A stretch of DNA of 64,000 nucleotides. Origin: Hahella chejuensis KCTC 2396. Lineage in GTDB: Bacteria; Pseudomonadota; Gammaproteobacteria; Pseudomonadales; Oleiphilaceae. The notes under the pieces are model-generated. The model saw only the letters and a program-made list of their open reading frames with translations. It did not search any database and was not told the origin of the DNA. The position numbers and the translations under genes were made by a program. Shown here one piece after another: positions 8,999 to 18,600 of the stretch; position 1 is the stretch's first letter, and each line of letters starts with the position of its first letter. The stretch covers positions 7,151,268 to 7,215,267 of the forward strand of contig NC_007645.1 of assembly GCF_000012985.1 (NCBI RefSeq), given 5' to 3'.

Positions 8999-9436
8999 TT
9001 AGTGCTGAACTGGGATAGCCTCAAATAAGCAGAAATTTACACTATCTGCAGCGATACTGAACATGTTTGTATCGTCGAAATTACTAAACGTATAACCACA
9101 AGTGACGACCATCAGGCTACTATCATTCGATACTGTCACTAAATCAAGGGGATACACGATCACATAGTCCTCTCCCTTCATAGAAAAGTCACTGGCGGAG
9201 AGGGGAATGTCGTAATCTTCCTGCAACGTTCGACGCAACTCGTCATGCTTCTTCCTCTCCGTTTCCTTGTAGGGGGCGAATAGGTCATCAGCGCAAGCCC
9301 CCTGAAACAGGCCTTCGCTTTGGGCTTGCAATATCAACTCCCGCGCTTCTGCACTCTTTAGTGACCGCCGTGAGAAGGCTCCTTCAGGGAAATTGTCCAG
9401 CTGAACATGCCAAAAAGATAAAAATAACTTTGTCAT
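8999..9436 (-). CDS. Hypothetical protein, 145 residues
   Basis: A soluble-looking protein of 145 residues starting MTKLFLSFWHVQLDNFPEG and ending FEAIPVQH, with no recognised family. The N-terminal half is helical and charged, the C-terminal half rich in strands (DYVIVYPLDLVTV, SLMVVTCGYTF). It is followed on the same strand by the frameshifted exported-protein remnant, and the two may once have formed a pair. Codon composition fits the surrounding cargo. No enzyme motif, HTH or membrane segment is visible. Confidence 0.55.
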   Translation of the reverse strand: MTKLFLSFWHVQLDNFPEGAFSRRSLKSAEARELILQAQSEGLFQGACADDLFAPYKETERKKHDELRRTLQEDYDIPLSASDFSMKGEDYVIVYPLDLVTVSNDSSLMVVTCGYTFSNFDDTNMFSIAADSVNFCLFEAIPVQH

Positions 9437-9631
9437 GGTTATAGCCTGAGTAAAGCTTTATTGCTTGACCTACGGGAAGGCAAAGAGGCCTTCACAGTAT
9501 TCTAGCGCCAATTGTTGGAGTTTTCCCACAAACCAGACCTAATCTACAGGACAAGGCTAGTTGGGAAAGTAACTTTTAGCCACATACGAAACCTTCCGTT
9601 TGCATGCAGGCAAAGAACTCCGAACCGTCAG

Positions 9632-9737
9632 TTCTAGCCACATCCACGCTCCCTTCGGTTTTATCTTCAACTTCCCTTTGTCCTATAGTGACACGAGTTT
9701 CTCCAACCACCTGTTGGAGATTTAGACCACCCTCAAG
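9632..9737. repeat. Hairpin-bearing repeat, left copy
   Basis: This stretch closely matches 25441-25546 (mostly identical over about 105 bases). Its core is an inverted repeat, CTCCAAC-CACCT-GTTGGAG, followed by ATTTAGACCACCCTCAAG. The two copies lie in direct orientation on either side of the dnd/dpt block. The right part continues into a copy of the 5' region of the IS remnant at 23841. It is probably an insertion-sequence derived element. Confidence 0.6.
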
Positions 9738-9800
9738 GTGCTGCACTTATTGGTTGAATCCAAGACTGATTCGGATTGCTGACAAACGCAACGCCCAGCT
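9713..9800 (+). mobile_element. Short fragment of the IS5-family-like element seen at 23841
   Basis: Bases 9713-9800 match 23841-23928 with few differences, from GTTGGAGATTTAGACC to CAAACGCAACGCCCAG. The second copy continues into recognisable transposase sequence, while this one breaks off at about 9800, so it is a truncated scar. The rest of the gap from 9801 to 9960 shows no gene. Confidence 0.55.
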
Positions 9801-9962
9801 GTAGAAGAACAAAAAAGAATCATACTTTGTAACAATAGATAGCTTTGAAAAGAGAGAGAGATAGATACCCTACCCAACAACCACAGGGCCCTCACGGCAC
9901 GTCTCCAGCCCTAGAATTGAGAGGCTGACGAGTGACTCTTAAAACTCTGGACTAAGCACCTA

Positions 9963-10136
9963 TCAAATGGCTAGGCGAGACTTACTCAACAGAGCCATCA
10001 CCACTCGTAACCCAATAGGGTGCTTTTTGAGCAGTTTTTCAAGATCACTGTACGTCAGTAAATCAACTTTAGAGGCCTTAGCCGCGCTGCGCACTTTATC
10101 GTTGTAGCCTTTTGCGTTGGTGGGGCAATCAAGTGG
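9963..10136 (-). pseudogene. C-terminal fragment of an unidentified protein, possibly a restriction endonuclease-like protein
   Basis: Read leftward, 57 codons without a start end in TGA at 9963. The translation includes NAKGYNDKVRSAAKASKVDL and LEKLLKKHPIGLRVV. The pattern 'T/SNA..Y......A.....V.LLT..DLE.LL' resembles the end of Mrr-type restriction endonuclease domains, but this is only a motif impression. The rest of the gene is gone. The 220 bases between it and dndB are A/T rich and probably contain the dnd promoter. I see no gene there. Confidence 0.3.
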
Positions 10137-10360
10137 TTAAATTTTTTTCAACATTTTTTCTTCGTACAGTAGCTTTGCCCGGTAAACCTACCCCTTTTAT
10201 GTGCCCGTATAGTCTTTAAAAAATAGCTAGGCCATGTAAATCGAAGGCATACATAGGATAAGAGGGATTTACCTTATTTAGCAGGAAAGCTTGCATTTGG
10301 TAAAAACAACAAACAAAATACCGCTTGTTCGTAAAAAATAACGTACAGACATGAGTAATA

Positions 10361-11461
10361 ATGGTTTCATCTCTACTCAACGAATATACCCACAAATTCC
10401 CAGCGGTCCGAGGCATGCAAGCAGGCAGGCCATGCTACATAGCGATGTGCCCGATGAGGCTTATACCCAAATTATTTGTCTTCGACGAAGATGTTGTACC
10501 CCCGGAGCTTCGCGCCCAACGTCGCCTAAACGAAAGCCGTGTACCCGATATTACTCATTATCTCGTCGAAAATCCTGATTCATATACGCTCTCTGCGATC
10601 ACGGCATCTATCGACGGCTCCGTTATTTTCGAGCCTGTGGCGGACACTGGGCCTGCAATTAACTTAGGCATGCTCTCCATTGGTATGGATACCCAGATTC
10701 TGGTGAATGATGGTCAGCACCGTCGTAAAGCCATCGAGCAAGCTGTAAAGGAAGCCCATGAGTTAGGGCACGATAATATTCCTGTATTGTTCTTCGTTGA
10801 TGAGGGCCTCACGCGAAGCCAGCAAATGTTTGCCGACCTTAATAAGCACGCAGTGCGACCTTCAGATTCACTCAGTACGCTCTACGACCATAGAGATGGC
10901 GGCTCCAAACTAGCCAGATATGTATTTGAATGCGTGCCCTGCTTTAAGTCCCTAACCGATCTCGAAAGTAGTAGTCTCTCTAAGCGAAGCAGCAAGCTCT
11001 TTACCTTGAGCTCTCTAAAACAGGCCTCAAAAGCTCTCCTAGGTAAACGCGGGAAAGATCCAATATCAGAACCCGAAATGCAATTAGCCTGTGAGTACTG
11101 GGAAGCTGTCTGTAGTAACATGCCCCACTGGCATGATGCCCTAGAACGCAATATCTCCACCTCCGATCTTCGAGAACAATACATCCATGCTCACGGGATT
11201 GGATTGGGAGCACTGGGAGAAGCCGGATCTGACTTGCTGAGACAATTTCCGAATAATTGGAAAGATAAACTCACACACCTATCGGAGATCGACTGGAGTC
11301 GCTCAAATATTAAACAGTGGCGAGGCCGAGCCATGGACAATCACGGCAAGATCAGTAAGACACGCAGTAGCACCGTACTCACAGCAAATATCATCCGTCA
11401 TGCACTTGGAGTATCCCTGGGTGCAGAACAACAACACATCGAAGACCAGCTGACCTCATGA
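10361..11461 (+). CDS. dndB: DndB, regulator of DNA phosphorothioation
   Basis: This 366-residue protein is the first gene of the dnd operon. It has the family signature DGQHRRKAI (about residue 118-126) in the DGQHR domain, and its N-terminal region (FPAVRGMQAGRPCYIAMCPMRL) matches the DndB family. Known family members repress or modulate dnd expression and affect the extent of modification. They are not essential for sulfur incorporation. Length is typical. The stop overlaps the dndC start through ATGA, so translation is coupled. The ATG at 10361 lacks a strong ribosome binding site, and starts a few codons further in cannot be excluded. Confidence 0.9.
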   Translation: MVSSLLNEYTHKFPAVRGMQAGRPCYIAMCPMRLIPKLFVFDEDVVPPELRAQRRLNESRVPDITHYLVENPDSYTLSAITASIDGSVIFEPVADTGPAINLGMLSIGMDTQILVNDGQHRRKAIEQAVKEAHELGHDNIPVLFFVDEGLTRSQQMFADLNKHAVRPSDSLSTLYDHRDGGSKLARYVFECVPCFKSLTDLESSSLSKRSSKLFTLSSLKQASKALLGKRGKDPISEPEMQLACEYWEAVCSNMPHWHDALERNISTSDLREQYIHAHGIGLGALGEAGSDLLRQFPNNWKDKLTHLSEIDWSRSNIKQWRGRAMDNHGKISKTRSSTVLTANIIRHALGVSLGAEQQHIEDQLTS

Positions 11462-13041
11462 GCCAAAGAAAAACACTATACCCCAGCATGGATAAGATGC
11501 TGGAGGCGTCTGCATTCGCCGGCCGTCCGGCGCTCGATCTGATTCTGGAAATACAGAGCCTCTACCTGGAGAATGACAAACCATGGGTTATCGGCTTTAG
11601 TGGCGGCAAAGATAGTACAACAGTTTTATCTCTCATCTATGTAGCTCTTACTGGCCTCCCAGAAGCAAAGCGCCACAAACATATCTATGTGATCTCATCA
11701 GACACCCTGGTCGAAACGCCTATGGTCGTCGATATGATCAACGATTCGATTGAGGCCATTAACAGAAATGCGCAGGACAAGAAGCTGCCTATTTCGGCCC
11801 ACGTTGTTTACCCCGCATGGAACGAAACCTTTTGGGTAAACCTCTTGGGTAAAGGCTACCCCGCACCGACTCAAAACTTCCGTTGGTGTACTGAGCGGAT
11901 GAAAATCGATCCAGTCAGCACCTTTATCAAAGATAAAATTGCTCGCTTTGGTGAAGTCATCGTTGTCTTAGGCGCTCGTAGTCAAGAAAGCTCTTCCCGC
12001 GCTCAGGTCATTGCAAAACATAAGATCGAAGGTTCTTCACTATCCCGTCACTCATCGTTACCTGGCGCCTTTACCTATATGCCAATTGAGGACTGGACCT
12101 TCGATGAAGTTTGGATGTACCTCTTAGGTGCCCCTGCCCCCTGGGGTGGTGACCACTTCGAACTGTTCGAGCTTTACAAAGACTCAAGTGCGGGTGAGTG
12201 CCCCTTGGTGATAGATACCAACACACCCTCCTGTGGTAACTCCCGGTTTGGCTGCTGGACTTGCACGGTCGTCACAAAAGACAGAGCCATTGAAGGACTT
12301 ATTGATTCAGGGGAAGTGTGGCTGAAGAAGCTTAAAAGCTTTCGCAACAAGCTCTTTAAAACTACGCTTCCAGAAAATAAGAACGAGTACCGTAACTTTA
12401 AGCGTCGTACCGGACGAATTCAGTATGCACGCGGCGCAATTGACAATGACAATATCGCCGAAATCAAAACGATTCCTGGGCCTTACCTGCTCGAATACAG
12501 AAAGCAATGGCTGAAAGAACTACTTACTATTGAGAAAAACCTCATAGAGGAAGGGCGAAAAATTCAGCTTATTCACCCAGAAGAGCTTCATGCCATTCGA
12601 AAAGAGTGGATGTTCGATCCCAATGAGCCAGACTGGTCAGACGAACTGCCCAAAATCTACCACAGTGTCTATGGCGAAGACTTAGACTGGGTCGAGCACG
12701 ATAGTGGAGCCTTCTCACAGGCAGACGCCGACCTCATTGCCGAGCTTTCGGCCGAGAATGGTGTACCCGCAGAATTGGTCATGAAGCTTTTAGAGCTTGA
12801 GCTCTCCATGGACGGCCTTAGTCGCCGCAAAGGGTTATTTAACAAGATTGAGAACTTGCTCAAGAACGACTGGGGAAGCAAGGAAGATATTCAAGCGGCC
12901 AAAGCAGCAGCGACCCACACGTCAGACTTTAAAAACAAACTGAAAACTGAGCTCAACACCGAAAGCTCAGATCTACACCTGAAGTCTGTCTATGACGAAC
13001 AACTCAAAGCTCTGACAAAAGAGTATGAGGCCCTAAGCTAA
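11458..13041 (+). CDS. dndC: DndC, PAPS-reductase-like ATPase of DNA phosphorothioation
   Basis: A 527-residue protein with a PP-loop ATP-binding motif, GFSGGKDSTT, near residue 43-52, typical of PAPS reductase and ATP sulfurylase relatives. Cysteines for an iron-sulfur cluster are visible at FRWCTERMK and in the group CGNSRFGCWTC. DndC is known to hydrolyse ATP and to activate the DNA backbone for sulfur insertion together with DndA, DndD and DndE. The gene overlaps dndB by four bases and dndD by one. Length is normal. Confidence 0.93.
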   Translation: MSQRKTLYPSMDKMLEASAFAGRPALDLILEIQSLYLENDKPWVIGFSGGKDSTTVLSLIYVALTGLPEAKRHKHIYVISSDTLVETPMVVDMINDSIEAINRNAQDKKLPISAHVVYPAWNETFWVNLLGKGYPAPTQNFRWCTERMKIDPVSTFIKDKIARFGEVIVVLGARSQESSSRAQVIAKHKIEGSSLSRHSSLPGAFTYMPIEDWTFDEVWMYLLGAPAPWGGDHFELFELYKDSSAGECPLVIDTNTPSCGNSRFGCWTCTVVTKDRAIEGLIDSGEVWLKKLKSFRNKLFKTTLPENKNEYRNFKRRTGRIQYARGAIDNDNIAEIKTIPGPYLLEYRKQWLKELLTIEKNLIEEGRKIQLIHPEELHAIRKEWMFDPNEPDWSDELPKIYHSVYGEDLDWVEHDSGAFSQADADLIAELSAENGVPAELVMKLLELELSMDGLSRRKGLFNKIENLLKNDWGSKEDIQAAKAAATHTSDFKNKLKTELNTESSDLHLKSVYDEQLKALTKEYEALS

Positions 13042-15032
13042 TGATTTTGAAAAGCCTCTACTTACAAAATTTTGGTGTTTTCCAAGGCAGTTTTGACGAC
13101 AACCATGTCGACCTGGAACCACGAGTAAAGTACAACCGCAAGCGGCCGATCATTCTTTTCGGTGGCCTGAATGGTGCTGGTAAAACAACAACGCTTACCG
13201 CTATAAGACTTGCACTCTATGGCAAGCAGAGTCTCGGACGTTCAGTGTCTGTTCAGATCTACCACCAATTTTTAGTTGATGCCATCCATAAACCTAAGGG
13301 AAAGGTTCTCGCACCTAATACTGCCGGCATAAAGCTAGACTTCAACTTTGGGCGCCAGGGTGAGGTCATCGACTACACCGTCGAGCGCGTCTGGACAGTG
13401 CGCGGCAAGAGCGTTTTTGAAAATGTCGAGATCTACCAGAACGACGAACACCTCAAAAGTCTTACTGACCATCAAAAGCAGGCCTTCCTCAATGAGCTGA
13501 TTCCAATTGGTGTGGCAGATCTGTTTTTCTTCGATGGAGAGAAGATCGCCGACCTCGCCGAAGATAACAACAACAGTGCATTGGCTGATGCCATCAATCG
13601 TCTTTTAGGCTTGGACATAATTGATCGGCTAAAGGCAGATCTTGGTGTTTACTTGCGTGATCGGAAACGAGATAAGCTACCCTCTGCCATTCAAAAGGAG
13701 ATGGAAGCCCTCGAGAACAGCTACAAATCTCTTTACTCCAAATATCAGTCTCAACTAGCCGATATCGAAGCTCTAAGGATTGAATCGACCGAGCTCGAGA
13801 CGACTAAAGAACGCTTGAACCAAATTATCAATGATCTGGGAGGTGCCTGGGCCAGCAATAGACAAGAGGCCGAAACTAAAGAAAAAATGCTGAGAGCCAA
13901 GCGGAATGAATTACAAGTGCAAATCAGGAATTTGATTGCAGATGCGGCTCCTCTAGCATTGGCGACAAATCAAATAGCCGCTCTGCTAAAGCAGCTGACT
14001 GACGAACAACAGTCTAAACGCCAACTGGTTCTCCAGGTTGAGCTACGTAAGCAGCTAAACAAAATTCAGAGCGCACTAATCAAGTCACTCGGAAAAGAGC
14101 ACAAAAAGGCCATTGAAACCTCTATTGAAGAAAGCTTACCCGCTGCGACCTCCATTGATACGAACATTATCCACGATATCTCTGATAGCGAATTCAACCG
14201 CCTGAATCACCTAATTACCAAAGTTGTGCCAGAACAACAAGCCAAAGTGAAGGCGCTCTCTAGTGAACTTGAAGAAGTCGAAGAAGAACTAGCTCATGTT
14301 GGCCTCAATATTTCACGCGCTCCAGATGAGCGTCGGATTTCTAACTTTGTTTCCGAACTGGGCGAAATCGAAAACTCCCTTGGACAGCGCCAAGTTGAAA
14401 TCAAACAAAGGACTGAAGCAGCCAAAGCCACTCTGCGCGAGGCCATGGATAGCTTGCGCAAACTTCGAGAAAAAGAGAAGGAGTTCGGTAACGTAACAAA
14501 TCTGGATCAAGCGGTCACTTTAGCTGACCGTACTCGAGGACTATTGGAAAGCTTCTCCAGCAAAAGTCGCGAAACCAGGATCAATACCCTTGAGCAAGAG
14601 TTTATTAAATCTTTTGCCAAACTAGCCCGTAAAGACGATCTGATGATTACCGCTAAAATTGACCCCGAAACCTTCAGCGTCTCGCTAATCGACGGTACAG
14701 GTCATATCATCGATAAGAAGAAACTATCCGCAGGTGAGAAGCAGATCTACGCTATTGCCATGCTGGAAGCCCTTGGACGGACCTCTGGTCGCAACCTGCC
14801 AATCATTATTGATACGCCACTGGGCCGACTAGACTCCCACCACCGCGAGAATCTGGTTAAAAACTACTTCCCAACCGCAAGTCATCAAGTATTAATCTTA
14901 TCGACGGATACCGAAGTCGATGAAGACTTCTATAAAGAACTGTCGCCAGAGATATCGCACGCTTTCGAGGTCGCTTACGACCCAGAAGCTGGAAGTTCCG
15001 TATACTACGAAGGCTACTTCTGGCGTCACTGA
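13041..15032 (+). CDS. dndD: DndD, SMC-like ATPase of DNA phosphorothioation
   Basis: A 663-residue SbcC/Rad50-type ATPase. The Walker A motif GGLNGAGKTTT lies at residue 42-52, the ABC signature LSAGEKQIYAIAML around 557-570, and Walker B PIIIDTPLGRLDS shortly after. The centre, about 210-490, is a long coiled coil rich in Glu, Lys and Gln. In the known pathway DndD supplies ATPase activity thought to open or nick DNA for sulfur insertion. It starts on TAATG, overlapping the dndC stop by one base. Confidence 0.93.
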   Translation: MILKSLYLQNFGVFQGSFDDNHVDLEPRVKYNRKRPIILFGGLNGAGKTTTLTAIRLALYGKQSLGRSVSVQIYHQFLVDAIHKPKGKVLAPNTAGIKLDFNFGRQGEVIDYTVERVWTVRGKSVFENVEIYQNDEHLKSLTDHQKQAFLNELIPIGVADLFFFDGEKIADLAEDNNNSALADAINRLLGLDIIDRLKADLGVYLRDRKRDKLPSAIQKEMEALENSYKSLYSKYQSQLADIEALRIESTELETTKERLNQIINDLGGAWASNRQEAETKEKMLRAKRNELQVQIRNLIADAAPLALATNQIAALLKQLTDEQQSKRQLVLQVELRKQLNKIQSALIKSLGKEHKKAIETSIEESLPAATSIDTNIIHDISDSEFNRLNHLITKVVPEQQAKVKALSSELEEVEEELAHVGLNISRAPDERRISNFVSELGEIENSLGQRQVEIKQRTEAAKATLREAMDSLRKLREKEKEFGNVTNLDQAVTLADRTRGLLESFSSKSRETRINTLEQEFIKSFAKLARKDDLMITAKIDPETFSVSLIDGTGHIIDKKKLSAGEKQIYAIAMLEALGRTSGRNLPIIIDTPLGRLDSHHRENLVKNYFPTASHQVLILSTDTEVDEDFYKELSPEISHAFEVAYDPEAGSSVYYEGYFWRH

Positions 15033-15083
15033 GCCAGAAAAATTCGAGAGATGGGAAAGCAACATAACATTACGAGAAATACC

Positions 15084-15419
15084 ATGCTGCCACAAAAAAT
15101 GAAAATCTCAGAAAAGGCCTTTACCTCACTACGCCGGCTGCAGAATAACACAGGTTTAACAGTGAATATCGGTGCTCGCCTGGCGTTCTTTGCTTCGATT
15201 GAACGTGGCTTCACATGGAATGGCGATGACATCCAACTTACGCAACGTGAACTGGATAAGTATAGTTGGCTGGGTGACCACGGCGATATTATTGAGATGC
15301 TACTGAAACAGAAATACCCAAACCTTGACAACAAAGACTACTACAAGGCTTGGGCCATCCATGTGGATGATGGTGCAATAGTGATAGAGAACAAAAGCTC
15401 ATTAGAGAGCTTGATGTAG
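15084..15419 (+). CDS. dndE: DndE, DNA-binding subunit of phosphorothioation
   Basis: A 111-residue protein when started at the ATG at 15084 (MLPQKMKISEKAF). The frame also has an ATG at 15051, but the known family begins at about MLPN/MLPQ and has roughly 110 residues, so the inner start is preferred. It contains the pattern TGLTVNIGARLAFFASIERG, as in DndE, a tetrameric protein that binds nicked DNA. It is the last gene of dndBCDE, 51 bases after dndD. No dndA cysteine desulfurase is next to it. Confidence 0.88.
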   Translation: MLPQKMKISEKAFTSLRRLQNNTGLTVNIGARLAFFASIERGFTWNGDDIQLTQRELDKYSWLGDHGDIIEMLLKQKYPNLDNKDYYKAWAIHVDDGAIVIENKSSLESLM

Positions 15420-15459
15420 CTAAGTATCTAAATAAAATTAATCTGGAATAGTTTCAATT

Positions 15460-15531
15460 TGATCTGACACTTCTTCTTTAAAAAGAGAGGGTTGAATCGC
15501 CCCGGTTTTGATGGAGGTTACTGTCAGATCA
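15460..15531. repeat. 72-base element with perfect 10-base inverted ends between dndE and dptH
   Basis: TGATCTGACA (15460-15469) and TGTCAGATCA (15522-15531) are exact inverted complements, 52 bases apart. The interior contains GAATCGCCCCGGTTTTGATGG, which I associate with ends of IS3-type elements (recall, not verified). It lies in the gap between two convergent operons. It may be a miniature inverted-repeat element or the solo ends of a lost insertion sequence. No T-run supports a simple terminator. The rest of 15420-15650 is A/T rich without a gene. Confidence 0.5.
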
Positions 15532-15650
15532 GATCTGAACTTCTACAAATTACACCATCACACTTTATTCAAGCACATAAATATAAACTCAAATGTCACA
15601 ACACAAAGACTGTCATCTAGACCTGACAAAAGAAAAAACGTCTCAAGGTG

Positions 15651-18600
15651 TTAAGGCAGCTCCCAAAACGCCAAATCCTTAAGTTTGGCCACTTTCTTCT
15701 TGCCATCCACAAACAAGCTATAATGTTTCTCGAGTTTGCGAATCTGTCCCATAAAATACTCTTCATCATTCTTGGTCTGGGTATTGAAGATCGCTTTGAT
15801 CTCCTGCGACTTGATGTTCGCCACTTGGTGAATTACCCACGACAAAATCAGAGTCGAATAGTCGTTATCCCCAGTCTTGAAGTGGGTCAACTCTTGCGTT
15901 GACAGAATCGTACCCACCCCGAACTCACGTCCTTCTTTCAGAATCTTTTTCAAACTCTCGAAATCTTGTGACATAAAATTGTCGGCCTCATCGACCAAAA
16001 TCATCTTAGAGATCTGGCGGAAATCGCCTTCCAGCTTCGAGCTGCCCTGCTGATGCATCTGTGTATAAAAGAGGTCTAACGTAAGAGCGACCACCAAATT
16101 CTGAATACTTGGGTCGTACCCTGACAGGTTGATAACAGTTACACCGTCTACCAAATCATATAATGACTTTGTCTTACTACTGTCAGGTTCAAATATTTCA
16201 AAGCTGATAAGGTCATCGAGTGCTGCATATAACGAATCCTGCTCGATCTTGTCTTGTGCCTGGAACTCTGCCCAAACATCTGCCAAAGTCGGCGGCAGCC
16301 GCCCCCAGGTATTTTTATCGTGAGATCTGATACCTGCCGCTTCGTAGGCATCTATAACCAGTGTTCGGACTTTGTTCTGCTGCTTGGTACCTAGCCCGAA
16401 TGCTTTAGCTGTCGTTGTCTTAAACAAGTTGGCTGTATGCATCGGCTGCATTGGCCTGTCACCAAAAATAGCCAATGGGTTAAACGGCAAACGGAACAGG
16501 TCGAAAACCTTAGCACCCGTTGCTTCGACAAAATCTGGTTTTACGTAATCCGCCTTATAATCGAAGATCAGGATACCAATGGGCAAGCCGCCTACATTGT
16601 TATGCTGATTACGCACCAATTGAGTGATTATTGACTTGGTAAACTGGGTTTTACCGGTTCCCATGGTACCGATAATGCCGGTATTGGTATTAAACAGCTT
16701 TTCGGTATTTGTAGGCTCCCATAGTACTGGCTGAGTAGTGGATATATCAGTACCGAATTGAATGACCAGTGGTTCTATCGGCCCAGGTGGCTCTATTAAC
16801 GTATTAGGCACGTATTCAGTATGTGTAGCTGGAGGTTCTGCTACATCACCCAGAATATACTTATCCGGCACGGCTAGTAGGCGACCAGCCAGAAGCTCCT
16901 CTTTCAACCTTTCGTATGGCTGATGCACTAAGCTCGCGAGCTTGCTCATTGGGATATCAACTTCAAGGATCCCGTCGATCTCTTCGTAACGCTCGGTGAC
17001 ACAAGAATCTGTATTCAGATGCGCTACGACTATTCCCGCAGGGTAGCTTTTCAGCTGAGCTAATTCGTAAGTGCCTTCTAGCCACTCTTCCCTTGCGGAT
17101 AACAATGAGTCAAAGTAGCCATCGCTGAATACTTTATAGAGCTGATACTTCTCCACTTGCAGGAGTACCTGCCGTATAAACAAACCACGATACAACCGGC
17201 CTGCTAGGTTTTTCTGTCCGAGCAACCCTTCCATATACTCTTTCAGCTCACGAGTCTGGTTTCGGGCTTTTTCAAAGTTCGGGCGTGCACCCGCTTTAGA
17301 CTCGACCGGCAGCAGGTATAACTTACCGTCTTTAAAGCCAGCAAACAGAACATCGTCAGAAATCGCGCCCTGTTTAATACCGAAATTATGCCGGGAGAAG
17401 TCTGAGTCGCTCATTGCCAGGCCAATATTACCTGCAACCCGGATCATCTCGGCTACTGACAATGGTGCCCAGCAGATATCGGACTGGGACAGCATCGCAG
17501 AAACAGCTTTGTACGAAGCAATAACGCCTTCTTTACCGAGCTTCTCTTTGTCTAGATCGTTCACCATTTGCAAGAGCCACTCACCGTTGAAGGCGTTGAA
17601 TTCACGAATCAGGCTCTCACCCGACGCGCCAAGCACACTGCGATACAGCTGTGATTGCTTAGTTACGGTAATAGCGTCATACCCAGCTGAACTGGTGTAT
17701 TGATCTGAGTAATGAATCAAGATGACATCTTCTGTATTAGAGAAGAAGTCCAAGGTCACTTTAGGATCAACGATAGTGACCCACACGGAGCTATCGTACG
17801 ATTTGTCCAGGAGTCGTTTAACAGAGTCACTAACCGCAAGGCTTATGGCTGAGTGCTCGTGAAAGGAATCGCTACTCAAGTGCGAAGGTCGCCACATCGC
17901 CCCAAATATCCGCGCAATCTTGAGATGGGGCTTGTTTGAATAATCAACCCCCTTCAGACCAAACGCGGTAAAGTAAGCATCGTTCTCGCTTCTGGATGAT
18001 TCACCATTCAACAAGCCCCCACATGCAACGCCAGAAAGGTGCTCATCGATATTGTTATCACGTGCGTCCACAACCTGATTGTTCTTAAAGAATGTGAGAT
18101 GTGCGTAGACTTGCTGCTCACTCTTACCATTGGGAAACTTGCTGAAGGTCAGGCGGGTACGTAGGACGTCGACAATAGTATCGGTATTGCGCTTGGCCTT
18201 ACCTTTATCGAGATCGTATCTGTCTTTGATATCGTCATAGGTCGCCATCTCGGCGAAGAGATCGAATTCTGTTTCGATCTCTTCGTCGTCATACAGGTTT
18301 ACATGAATGTAACGACCTTCTTCCAGGTGCTCCATGTAGTAGGCCAGAAGGCCCCGAAATAGCTCGTGATTCTCAGCATTGTTAACAGAATTAATGAGTA
18401 TCGGCGCTGAAGACACGGTATCGAAAAGTCGCGAGAAGGTCTCCGTAAACTCTTCGATTTTATGTCGTACTAATTTGCTGATGTAATCAAAGCTACTGTC
18501 TTCACGAGGTACTATTTCTAGCCAGAACGCATTTTCATCAACTGATTGCGTGTAGCTGTATTTCTGCTCTTTATCAAACAGATGCGGGATCAAACCACGA

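Noticed and set aside
9840..10360. CRISPR-like or tRNA features in the gaps of the cargo region
   Set aside because: No regular repeat-spacer pattern and no cloverleaf could be recognised. The repeats found are few and IS-derived.
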